Shown here one piece after another: positions 9,444-18,128 of a stretch of DNA of 36,948 nt. Positions within the stretch are counted from its first letter, which is position 1; each line of letters begins with the position of its first letter. Where the stretch lies: contig CADEGF010000018.1 of NCBI GenBank assembly GCA_902826815.1, positions 67,011 to 103,958 on the forward strand. The letters run 5' to 3'. The translations under genes and the position numbers were made by a program. This DNA comes from an uncultured Mycobacteriaceae bacterium (GTDB lineage Bacteria > Actinomycetota > Actinomycetes > Mycobacteriales > Mycobacteriaceae). Under the pieces are notes generated by a model. That model was not told the origin of the DNA and made no database searches. It saw only the letters and a program-made list of their open reading frames with translations.

Positions 9444-10762
9444 TGGCGGGGTTCTTCGCGGACCTCACTCCGCTGCGGACGCGCGACTTCCGCAGACTCT
9501 GGCTGGCAGGAATCCCCACGGTCATCGGTGCCAACCTCACGGTCTTCGCCGTGCCGGTCCAGCTCTACGCGCTCACGCAGAACTCCGCATACGTCGGCCT
9601 TGCCGGGATCTTCGCGCTCGTGCCGCTGATCGTCTTCGGCCTGTGGGGCGGTGCGCTGGCGGATCACATGGACCGGCGCGTGCTGTTGATCATCACGGCC
9701 TGCGGGCTTGCGGTGGCCTCGGTCATGCTGTGGGTACAGGCCGCGCTCTCGCTGAACAACGTCTGGGTGGTGTTGTGTCTGCTGTCGGTGCAGCAGGCGT
9801 TCTACGCGATCAACTCCCCGACCCGGTCCGCGGCGATCCCGCGGATGGTGCCACCGGAGCAACTGCCCGCGGCGAACTCGCTGAACACGACGGTCTTCCA
9901 GTTCGGAGCGATCGTCGGCCCTCTGCTGGCCGGTGTCCTGCTGGGTTTCGTGGATCTCTCGACGCTCTACCTCATCGACGCGATCACCTGTATCGCCCCG
10001 ATCTTGGCGACGATCCGGATCGCGGCGATCCCGCCGGCCAACGGAGACGATTCGCCGGGTGTGGGTTTCCGCGCGGTGCTGGACGGCTTCCGCTACCTCG
10101 CCGGCAACACCGTCGTGCTGATGTCGTTCGTGGTCGACCTGATTGCGATGATCCTCGGCATGCCGCGTGCACTGTTCCCGCAGATGGCGCACGAGAGCTT
10201 CGGCGGTCCTGTCGCGGGCGGCACCACGATGGCGTTGCTGTCGGCCGCAATATCGGTTGGCGCGGTTGCGGGCGGGGTCTTCTCCGGCTGGCTGCCGCGC
10301 ATTCAGCGCCAGGGCCTTACCGTGATCATCGCGATCCTGGTGTGGGGCGTGGCGATGATCGGCTTCGGCGTCGCGAGTGGGCTGGCCGGCGGAACGGCAG
10401 GCCTGATGTTGTGGATTGCGTTGGTGTTCTTGGCTGTTGGCGGCGCGGCGGACATGGTGTCGTCGGCGTTTCGCAACACGATCCTTCAGCAGGCCGCGTC
10501 GGACGACGTTCGCGGTCGTCTGCAGGGAGTGTTCACCGTCGTGGTCGCGGGCGGGCCACGGCTGGCCGATGCGGTACACGGCGCGGCCGCGGCGACCGTC
10601 GGCACCACGGTTGCCGCAGCAGGCGGCGGTGGCCTCGTCGTGGTGGGCGTGTTGATCGCGGCAGTTCTCGCGCCGGCATTCGTCCGGTACCGGGTCAACC
10701 GCCCCGCCGTGGGCGATCCCGACGCGGCCAGCGAACACACGCCGGACGACGACAAAGTCTGA
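9443..10762 (+). CDS. MFS exporter (EntS-like family)
   Basis: The 439-residue product is a hydrophobic carrier with roughly 12 membrane helices. It starts FFADLTPLRTRDFRRLWLAG, the usual start of EntS/siderophore-exporter-like MFS proteins. The cytoplasmic loop LWGGALADHMDRRVLL is the family A-motif (GxLaDrxdRR). SVQQAFYAINSPTRSAAIPR and EQLPAANSLN are also typical of this group. The frame is open further upstream, but that part overlaps pdxH; the GTG at 9443 shares one base with the pdxH stop and was chosen. The substrate cannot be told from sequence; siderophores or drugs are possible. The C-terminal 25 residues are charged. Confidence 0.87.
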   Translation: MAGFFADLTPLRTRDFRRLWLAGIPTVIGANLTVFAVPVQLYALTQNSAYVGLAGIFALVPLIVFGLWGGALADHMDRRVLLIITACGLAVASVMLWVQAALSLNNVWVVLCLLSVQQAFYAINSPTRSAAIPRMVPPEQLPAANSLNTTVFQFGAIVGPLLAGVLLGFVDLSTLYLIDAITCIAPILATIRIAAIPPANGDDSPGVGFRAVLDGFRYLAGNTVVLMSFVVDLIAMILGMPRALFPQMAHESFGGPVAGGTTMALLSAAISVGAVAGGVFSGWLPRIQRQGLTVIIAILVWGVAMIGFGVASGLAGGTAGLMLWIALVFLAVGGAADMVSSAFRNTILQQAASDDVRGRLQGVFTVVVAGGPRLADAVHGAAAATVGTTVAAAGGGGLVVVGVLIAAVLAPAFVRYRVNRPAVGDPDAASEHTPDDDKV

Positions 10763-10779
10763 CGCGGGCACATTACCAT

Positions 10780-10797
10780 CCAAGACACTTTCCTTGG
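10780..10797. promoter_or_regulatory. Inverted repeat overlapping a TetR-gene promoter
   Basis: CCAAG (10780-10784) and CTTGG (10793-10797) are inverted copies 8 bases apart. The right arm overlaps the -35 element TTGGCA of the promoter for the TetR gene at 10829. It may be the operator through which that regulator represses itself, or a hairpin ending the MFS transcript. Confidence 0.4.
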
Positions 10798-10822
10798 CAA
10801 AGACATGCGGTCGGGTTAGCAT
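10794..10822 (+). promoter_or_regulatory. Promoter of the TetR gene (leaderless)
   Basis: TTGGCA (10794-10799), a 17-base spacer and TAGCAT (10817-10822) make a near-consensus sigmaA-type promoter. Six bases separate the -10 box from the ATG at 10829, so transcription should begin at the start codon. Confidence 0.6.
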
Positions 10823-10828
10823 CCTGAA

Positions 10829-11479
10829 ATGCCTGGTGACTCGCGGACTTCGGCAGCCCTGGGCTTACGTGAGCGTAAAAAACAGCGCACGCGCACGACG
10901 CTCATCGACGCTGCCATCGACCTATGTGAACGGCAGGGCTTCGAGCAGACAACTGTCGAGCAGATCGCCGCGATCGCCGATGTCTCACCCCGCACCTTCA
11001 GCCGATACTTCGCCACCAAGGAAGCCGTGTGTCTGGCGTTGGCCGACGACGCCATCGACGTGGCGGCCGTCGAGTTGGCCCGCCAACCGGATGACATGAA
11101 CCATCTGGAGGCCCTGTATCGGGCCTGGGTGACGATGTACCGGAACACCAAGAGCGCGGGAATCGGGGAACTGACGGCACCGCGGCTGCTGTGCACACTG
11201 CGGATCATCATGTCCTCGTCGACGCTTCGCCAGGCAGTGATGGAGTTCCGGCCACACGCGGTCAACGTCGGTATGGCCCGGCGGATGGGTGTCGAAATCA
11301 CCGACCGGGGACTGCAGTTGGTGGCCGACGTGTGGGCGGCGATCAGCATGACCGCGCTGGCCGACCTCGGCAGGGACACCGGGTGGAAGGGCGTCGACAT
11401 CGACGACGCCGTCGACCGGATCGACGCGACCTTCGCCCAGTTCGCAGGACTGGTCGAAGCCGTCTCCCAGCCGGTGTGA
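10829..11479 (+). CDS. TetR-family transcriptional regulator
   Basis: The 216-residue product has a TetR DNA-binding domain at about residues 13-62: LRERKKQRTRTTLIDAAIDL, CERQGFEQTTVEQIAAIADV, then SPRTFSRYFATKEAV. The C-terminal part is helical and would form the ligand pocket and dimer surface; it is not recognisable beyond that. The ATG fits a leaderless promoter directly upstream, whose -35 element is overlapped by an inverted repeat. The upstream MFS gene at 9443-10762 is the likely target if regulation is local, although the operator lies between the two genes and would more simply control the regulator itself. The ligand is unknown. Confidence 0.9.
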   Translation: MPGDSRTSAALGLRERKKQRTRTTLIDAAIDLCERQGFEQTTVEQIAAIADVSPRTFSRYFATKEAVCLALADDAIDVAAVELARQPDDMNHLEALYRAWVTMYRNTKSAGIGELTAPRLLCTLRIIMSSSTLRQAVMEFRPHAVNVGMARRMGVEITDRGLQLVADVWAAISMTALADLGRDTGWKGVDIDDAVDRIDATFAQFAGLVEAVSQPV

Positions 11480-11558
11480 ACCCGCCCGGGCGCTATTGCC
11501 ACAATGGGACTACCTTTTGAGGGCAGAGGTCAGCTCTCTCAGCGACGAAGGGATTCAC

Positions 11559-12854
<1,296 letters not shown>

Positions 12855-12870
12855 CCCGTCGCTCCCGTCA

Positions 12871-12892
12871 CGCCGAAACTCCCGTTTGGGCG
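12871..12892. terminator. Hairpin downstream of gltA2
   Basis: CGCCGAAAC (12871-12879) pairs with GTTTGGGCG (12884-12892) around a TCCC loop; 8 of 9 positions pair. It starts 16 bases after the gltA2 stop. There is no U-tract. It probably ends gltA2 transcription; it could also be one arm of a dispersed intergenic repeat. Confidence 0.45.
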
Positions 12893-12965
12893 AACTTGTG
12901 CGAGTGGAACGCGCCATTTCGTCGGTCTCGGCGATGGGTTGAGAGGCATTTCACTGGTGACCTAC

Positions 12966-12997
12966 TTGCGATTATGACAGTTGTAGTTTCACAATCG
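12966..12997 (+). promoter_or_regulatory. MarR-type palindromic operator over the MFS/MarR promoter
   Basis: CGATTATGACA (12969-12979) and TTTCACAATCG (12987-12997) match as inverted copies at 9 of 11 positions around a 7-base centre. The same stretch contains a likely promoter: TTGCGA (12966-12971), an 18-base spacer and CACAAT (12990-12995), then 6 bases to the GTG of the exporter gene. A repressor bound here would block RNA polymerase. The MarR gene of the same operon is the natural candidate. Confidence 0.6.
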
Positions 12998-13001
12998 TTG
13001 G

Positions 13002-14459
13002 GTGAATGAAACTGTCGTCCGGTCGCTGAGCCCACGGCGCAAGGCCATCATCCTGATGTCCTGCTGCCTGAGCCTGCTGATCGTGTCGATGGATGCGACG
13101 ATCGTCAACGTCGCGATTCCGTCCATTCGTACCGACCTCGGCGCCTCGCCGTCCCAGCTGCAGTGGGTCATCGACATCTACACCCTGGTGCTGGCGTCGC
13201 TGCTGATGCTGGCCGGCGCCACCGGTGACCGCTTCGGTCGCAGGCGGGTCTTCCAGATTGGCCTGACCGTGTTCGCGCTTGGCTCGCTGCTGTGCAGCCT
13301 GGCGCCGAGCATCGAGATGCTCATCGTCGCGCGATTCATGCAGGCGCTCGGCGGCTCGATGATGAACCCCGTTGCGCTGTCCATCGTTTCGCAGATCTTC
13401 GTGACGCGCGTTGAGCGCGCGCGTGCGCTCGGGATCTGGGGCGCGGTGGTGGGTATCTCCATGGCGCTCGGCCCGATCGTCGGCGGTCTGCTCATCGAAT
13501 GGATCGGCTGGCGTTCGGTGTTCTGGATCAACCTGCCGATCTGTGCAGCGGCGATCATCCTGACCGCTCTGTTTGTGCCGGAGTCCAAGTCGGCGACGAT
13601 GCGCAACATCGATCCGATAGGCCAGGGACTCGCGGTGCTGTTCCTGTTCGGTCTGGTGTTCACCCTGATCGAGGGCCCGGTGATGGGTTGGTCGAACCCG
13701 CGCACGGTCGCGGTCGCAGTCGTCGCGGCGGTCGCGTTCGTCGCCTTCCTGCGCTACGAGGCGCGTCGCCATGACCCCTTCATCGACCTGCGCTTCTTCC
13801 GCAGCATCCCGTTCGCATCGGCGACGGTGCTCGCCATCAGCGCCTTTGCCGCGTGGGGCGCCTTCCTGTTCATGATGTCGCTGTACCTGCAGGGCGAACG
13901 CGGGTTCTCGGCGATGCACACCGGCCTGATATTTCTTCCGATCGCGATTGGGACGGTGATCTTTTCGCCGTTGTCCGGCCGCCTTGACGCTCGGTTCGGT
14001 GCGCGGCCGTCGCTGATAGCCGCCGGTGTGCTGATCGTCGCGGCATCGGTGATGCTGACGTTCTTGTCGGCGACAACTCCGGTATGGCAGCTGCTGATCG
14101 TCTTCGCCGTATTCGGCATCGGCTTCGCGATGGTGAACGCGCCGATCACCAACTCCGCCGTCAGCGGCATGCCGCTGGACCGTGCGGGGGCGGCCTCGGC
14201 CGTGACCTCCACCAGCAGGCAGATCGGCGTGAGTATCGGTGTGGCGCTGTGCGGTTCGGTTGCCGGGGCGGCGTTGGCGCACACCGCGGACTTTGCCACC
14301 GCGGCCCGGCCGCTGTGGTTCGTCAGCATCGCTCTCGGCCTTGTGATCTTCACACTCGGGATCGTCTCGACATCGCCGCGATCGATCGCTTCCGCCGATC
14401 GGCTCGCGCCGCTCATCGCAGGCACCACGGTCAGTGGAAAGGGTGCAAATGTCGGATAA
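13002..14459 (+). CDS. DHA2-family (EmrB/QacA-type) MFS drug exporter
   Basis: The 485-residue product fits the 14-helix drug:H+ antiporter group. Membrane helix 1 carries the diagnostic MDATIVNVAIPSI (motif D1), the loop after helix 2 has GDRFGRRRVFQ (motif A), and the helix-5 region contains GIWGAVVGISMALGPIVGG (motif C of exporters). Substrates are probably toxic organic compounds, unidentified. The GTG start fits a leaderless transcript from the operator-covered promoter directly upstream. The 3' end overlaps the MarR gene by 11 bases, so exporter and regulator are one unit. This is a common efflux arrangement in which the drug releases MarR and induces export. Confidence 0.9.
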   Translation: MNETVVRSLSPRRKAIILMSCCLSLLIVSMDATIVNVAIPSIRTDLGASPSQLQWVIDIYTLVLASLLMLAGATGDRFGRRRVFQIGLTVFALGSLLCSLAPSIEMLIVARFMQALGGSMMNPVALSIVSQIFVTRVERARALGIWGAVVGISMALGPIVGGLLIEWIGWRSVFWINLPICAAAIILTALFVPESKSATMRNIDPIGQGLAVLFLFGLVFTLIEGPVMGWSNPRTVAVAVVAAVAFVAFLRYEARRHDPFIDLRFFRSIPFASATVLAISAFAAWGAFLFMMSLYLQGERGFSAMHTGLIFLPIAIGTVIFSPLSGRLDARFGARPSLIAAGVLIVAASVMLTFLSATTPVWQLLIVFAVFGIGFAMVNAPITNSAVSGMPLDRAGAASAVTSTSRQIGVSIGVALCGSVAGAALAHTADFATAARPLWFVSIALGLVIFTLGIVSTSPRSIASADRLAPLIAGTTVSGKGANVG

Positions 14460-14868
14460 CCCGGTGGCGGACGACGTTTGGCGGGCAATGAGCTCGTTGG
14501 TGATCGACAACCGCGACACCTGGAGGCGGGCGGTGGTGGACCGCAGTGGTCTGCCGTTCAGCCGCATCCGGGTGCTGCGCCGACTGGCCAGGGGACCGAT
14601 GACCGTGAAACAGGTTGCGGTGGCGGCGACGATGGACGCGCCTGCGGCGACGGTCGCGGTCAACGATCTCGAAGATCGCGGGCTGGTGGTGCGGACACCC
14701 GAGCCGACGAACCGGCGGTGCAAGGTGGTGTCGTTGACGGACGAGGGCCGCGGCATGGTCCATACGATCGACGAGACCGACGACCCCGCGCCGGAGATCC
14801 TTCTGGGTCTCGACGAGGCCGACTTGCGCAAGCTGCAGACCATCCTGGCCAAGCTCTCCGCCGACTAG
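14449..14868 (+). CDS. MarR-family transcriptional regulator
   Basis: The 139-residue product has the winged-helix pattern of MarR proteins: RIRVLRRLARGPMTVKQVAV (helices 2-3), ATMDAPAATVAVNDLEDRGL (recognition helix) and VVRTPEPTNRRCKVVSLTDE (wing). The N- and C-terminal helices would form the dimer. The ATG at 14449 lies inside the end of the exporter gene and has GGAAAGGG 5 bases upstream; the in-frame GTG at 14434 would place the ribosome site inside the coding region. The probable target is the palindrome at 12969-12997 ahead of the exporter, giving autoregulation of the pair. Confidence 0.9.
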   Translation: MSDNPVADDVWRAMSSLVIDNRDTWRRAVVDRSGLPFSRIRVLRRLARGPMTVKQVAVAATMDAPAATVAVNDLEDRGLVVRTPEPTNRRCKVVSLTDEGRGMVHTIDETDDPAPEILLGLDEADLRKLQTILAKLSAD

Positions 14869-14894
14869 CCGCCTGCCCCATATCCTGGTTGACG

Positions 14895-17800
14895 GTGGCC
14901 ATATCGTGCGGTGTGTGCGGCGCGGGACTGAGGGACGGCGCCCGGTTCTGCGACGCCTGCGGTTCTCCGGTCGCCGCCGCCGACAGCCGCGCTGAGTACA
15001 AACAGGTTACCGTTCTGTTCGCGGACGTGGTTCACTCGATGGACATCGCCGCCGCAGTGGGGGCGGAGCGATTGCGCGAGATCATGGGCGAGGTGTTCCG
15101 CCGGTCATCGGTGATCGTCCAGCGCTACGGCGGCACGGTGGACAAGTTCACCGGCGACGGGATCATGGCCGTATTCGGCGCGCCCGTCGCACTCGAGGAC
15201 CATGCCGTGCGCGCATGCCGCGCGGCGCTGGATATCCAGACCGACGCGAAGCACCTCGCGGCCGAGGTCGACCCCCGTGACCATATCTCGCTGCAACTGC
15301 GGATCGGCCTGAACTCGGGTGAGGTGATCACCGGCGAAATCGGTTCCGGCCCAATGACCTACACCGCGATCGGTGAACAGGTCGGGATGACCCAGCGGAT
15401 GGAGTCGGTGGCGCCGCCGGGCGGGGTCATGGTGAGCGATTCGACGGCACGCCTTGTGGACACGGTCGCGATGCTCGGTGAAACCGAGCAGGTGCATATC
15501 AAGGGAGCCGAGGATCCGGTGCCCGCTCACCGGCTGCTTGGGATGGCGACCGGGCCGCGGCCGGACAGGGCCGAGCCGACTTTCGTTGGGCGGCAGTGGG
15601 AGATGGGAGCGCTGCGCGGTGTCTTCGAGCGTGCCCTCAACGGCAATGGCAGCGTCGTGGGAGTCGTCGGACCGCCCGGAATCGGGAAGAGCCGCATCGT
15701 GCGCGAGGTGACATCGCGAGCCGACGACGCCGATGTCGAGGTGTCCGTCACCTACTGCGAGTCCCACACCACGGATCTCCCGTTTCACGCTGCCGCCGGA
15801 CTCTTGCGCTCGACGACCGGGTTGGACGGCCTCGCCGAATCCGCCGCCCGAGAGCAGGTGCGAGCGAGTTTTCCGGACGCCTATGTCGAGGACCTCCTGC
15901 TGCTGGATGACCTGCTTGGCATCGCTGATCCGGCGGATTCCCTGCCGCAGATCGATCCTGATGCGCGTCGACGCCGGATCGCGGCGATGGTGAAGACCGC
16001 CGCTCTCGCGAGAACCACGCCGATCGTCTATGTCATCGAGGACGCGCATTGGATCGACGGGATCAGCGAGTCGATGCTGGCCGAGTTCCTGACGGTCATT
16101 CCGCAGACGCCTTCCCTCGTTCTGATCACCTACCGCCCGGAATACTCAGGGGCGCTTGCGCATGCGCCCCGGTCGCAGACGATTACCCTCGAGCCGCTCG
16201 ACGAGGCGCAGATGCTGGAGTTGGGCGCAGAACTGCTCGGCGAGGACAGGTCTGTCGTCGAGCTCTCCGAGTTGATCGTCGAGCGTGCGGCAGGGAATCC
16301 GTTCTTCGCCGAGGAGATAGTCAGGGATCTCAGCGAGCGCGACGTCCTTGTGGGTGGCCGCGGCTGCTACCTGTGCGCCGACCCCGTCGGCGAAGTTCAC
16401 GTTCCGCGCACACTGCAGGCCGTCATCGCCGCCCGCATCGACCGCCTCGATCCTGCTGCCAAGCGCGCGCTGAACGCGGCCGCGGTCATCGGGTCGCGTT
16501 TCACGCCGGCGATGCTGACGGTGCTCGGGGTGCAGTCGAACGTGACCGACCTCGTCGCCGCCGAGCTCATCGACCAGACCGCTTCCCAACCGTCTCCCGA
16601 GTACGCGTTCCGCCATCCTCTGGTGCGCGCGGTCGCCTATGAGTCGCAGCTGAAATCCGATCGCGCGCAGCTGCACAGGCGGGTTGCCGACGCAATCGAG
16701 AAAGATGATCAGAGCGCCGCGCTGATCGCGGAGCATCTGGAAGCCGCAGGAGACCTGCCTGGTGCCTACGAGTGGCATATGCGTGCCGGTGGCTGGCTGA
16801 CAAACAGGGACATCGCCGCTGCGCAACTCTGTTGGCAGCGGGCCATGCGCGCCGCGGACGCGTCGCCGCCCGACACGCCGAATCGGCTGGCCAAGCGCAT
16901 CGCGCCGCGCACCCTGTTGTGTGGCAGCTCGTGGCGGACATTCCACCCGGACATTTCCGCGCAGTTCGCGGAGTTGCGCGACCTGTGTACCGAGGCGGAC
17001 GACAAAGCGTCACTGGCGATGGGCATGGCAGGGCTGACCGTTGAGCATGTGCTGCACAATCGGCTTCTGGAGGCATCGAGGCTCGCGTCGGAGTACATGG
17101 CGATCGTGGAGTCGCTTGCCGAACCAGCGCTGACGGTCGCGCTGTCATTCGCGGCGATCGTTGCCAAGCACCACACGGGTCAGTCGGATGACGTGATGCG
17201 ATGGGCGCAAGACGTCATCGATTTCGCCGGCCCAGATCTCGCCGTGAACACGTCCCTCATCGGATCGCCGTCCGCGACGGCGTACACATGGCGAGGCGTG
17301 GGGCGCTTTCAGAAGGGATTGCCCGGGTGGCGAGAGGATTTTGACCGGGCAAGCGCTATCGCCGAACAGGCCGATTCACTATCGCGGTCGGCCATCATCA
17401 CCTACAAGTATGCGGGCATACCCCGCGGGGTGTTTCTTGCCGACGATTCAGTGCTCGGCGAGATCGAAACGGCCTTACAGCTCGCCGAACGGTCCAACGA
17501 CGATATGGCACTTGTGCTGCTGCCCATGACCTTCGGGATGGCGCTTGTCCACAACGGCGGGGACCGTCAGCGCGGCTATGACATCTTGCGTGCGTTGCGC
17601 GAGACGTGCGTCAAGGAGAGCTTCGCGTTGAACATCGTCGCCTTCATCGATGCCTACCTCGCCCGCGAGCTGGCGGAGAACGGTCAGATTGATGAGGCGA
17701 TTCGTCGCTGGCGAAAACTGACCGACGAGATGCTCGAGTGCGGGAATTTTGCCAATATCGATGTCCCGCAGATGTTCTTGGTGGAGGCGCTGACTGCCCA

Positions 17801-18023
17801 AGGCCGCTATGACGAAGCCATTCTCGAGATAGACCGACTAGCGACGACCACGGCCAAGCGCGAGTGGCGATCACGGGAGATGTCAGTACTGCGGCTGCGT
17901 ACACTGCTCGCCCAGGCGCGTGGGGACGATACCGATTACCGACAGCTGCGAGACCAGTACCGCGCCATGGCCGAAGAACTCGAATTCGAGGGTCACATGA
18001 AGTGGGCGGCAGAGCTTCCTTAG
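14895..18023 (+). CDS. Zinc-ribbon/class III nucleotide cyclase/AAA-ATPase signalling protein
   Basis: The 1042-residue product has an N-terminal zinc ribbon (Cys5, Cys8, Cys19, Cys22), then a class III cyclase domain (about 34-195). Next comes an ATPase domain with Walker A GPPGIGKS at 259-266 and Walker B-like VYVIEDAHWID near 375-385, and a long helical, probably TPR-type C-terminus. Cyclase metal ligands are Asp44 (LFADVVHS) and Asp88 (KFTGDG). Lys84 and Thr157 fit adenine recognition, and Arg168 is present. The transition-state Asn of active enzymes is replaced by Gly164 (IGEQVGMTQR), so cAMP production is uncertain. Mycobacteria have many such large multi-domain cyclases. The start is GTG at 14895; the longer frame overlaps the MarR gene and is spurious. 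It lies 26 bp after the MarR gene and may be co-transcribed. Confidence 0.88.
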   Translation: MAISCGVCGAGLRDGARFCDACGSPVAAADSRAEYKQVTVLFADVVHSMDIAAAVGAERLREIMGEVFRRSSVIVQRYGGTVDKFTGDGIMAVFGAPVALEDHAVRACRAALDIQTDAKHLAAEVDPRDHISLQLRIGLNSGEVITGEIGSGPMTYTAIGEQVGMTQRMESVAPPGGVMVSDSTARLVDTVAMLGETEQVHIKGAEDPVPAHRLLGMATGPRPDRAEPTFVGRQWEMGALRGVFERALNGNGSVVGVVGPPGIGKSRIVREVTSRADDADVEVSVTYCESHTTDLPFHAAAGLLRSTTGLDGLAESAAREQVRASFPDAYVEDLLLLDDLLGIADPADSLPQIDPDARRRRIAAMVKTAALARTTPIVYVIEDAHWIDGISESMLAEFLTVIPQTPSLVLITYRPEYSGALAHAPRSQTITLEPLDEAQMLELGAELLGEDRSVVELSELIVERAAGNPFFAEEIVRDLSERDVLVGGRGCYLCADPVGEVHVPRTLQAVIAARIDRLDPAAKRALNAAAVIGSRFTPAMLTVLGVQSNVTDLVAAELIDQTASQPSPEYAFRHPLVRAVAYESQLKSDRAQLHRRVADAIEKDDQSAALIAEHLEAAGDLPGAYEWHMRAGGWLTNRDIAAAQLCWQRAMRAADASPPDTPNRLAKRIAPRTLLCGSSWRTFHPDISAQFAELRDLCTEADDKASLAMGMAGLTVEHVLHNRLLEASRLASEYMAIVESLAEPALTVALSFAAIVAKHHTGQSDDVMRWAQDVIDFAGPDLAVNTSLIGSPSATAYTWRGVGRFQKGLPGWREDFDRASAIAEQADSLSRSAIITYKYAGIPRGVFLADDSVLGEIETALQLAERSNDDMALVLLPMTFGMALVHNGGDRQRGYDILRALRETCVKESFALNIVAFIDAYLARELAENGQIDEAIRRWRKLTDEMLECGNFANIDVPQMFLVEALTAQGRYDEAILEIDRLATTTAKREWRSREMSVLRLRTLLAQARGDDTDYRQLRDQYRAMAEELEFEGHMKWAAELP

Positions 18024-18128
18024 TTGCCCTAGCCTGCCCCGCGAGCGTGCGCAGAATGCCACGCGTTCGCGGCGTGTCGTGTGCAAACACGCACGCTCGC
18101 GGAGCAAGCTGCGGCGGAGCTTCCTTAG
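18006..18128. repeat. Structured intergenic element: 18-bp direct repeats around a 13-bp inverted repeat
   Basis: Between two convergent genes, CCGCGAGCGTGCG (18039-18051) is exactly inverted at 18090-18102. The 38-base interior has smaller inverted repeats such as CACGC/GCGTG. Outside it, an 18-base sequence ending GAGCTTCCTTAG occurs at 18006-18023 and again at 18111-18128 with one mismatch. The left copy ends with the cyclase stop codon and the right copy contains the stop codon of the gene on the minus strand. The hairpin is a good bidirectional terminator. The layout also resembles a small dispersed repeat element; copies elsewhere cannot be judged from this window. Confidence 0.7.

Noticed and set aside
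9338-10822. A 494-residue minus-strand frame opposite the MFS exporter
   Set aside because: Arg/His/Asp/Gln-rich composition without hydrophobic or catalytic motifs; antisense shadow of a recognised gene.
12972-14852. A 626-residue reading frame on the minus strand opposite the drug exporter and MarR gene
   Set aside because: Its translation is low-complexity, rich in Arg, Gln, His and Asp, with no domain, and it lies exactly antisense to two clear genes. Such frames arise from strong GC bias at third codon positions.
14478-14894. Upstream extension of the cyclase/ATPase gene to a start at 14478
   Set aside because: It overlaps the MarR gene entirely, and the translation has no similarity to anything; the zinc ribbon starts right after the GTG at 14895.
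18006-18128. Insertion sequence remnant
   Set aside because: There is no transposase coding sequence, and the total length of about 120 bases is too short; it is kept only as a structured repeat.
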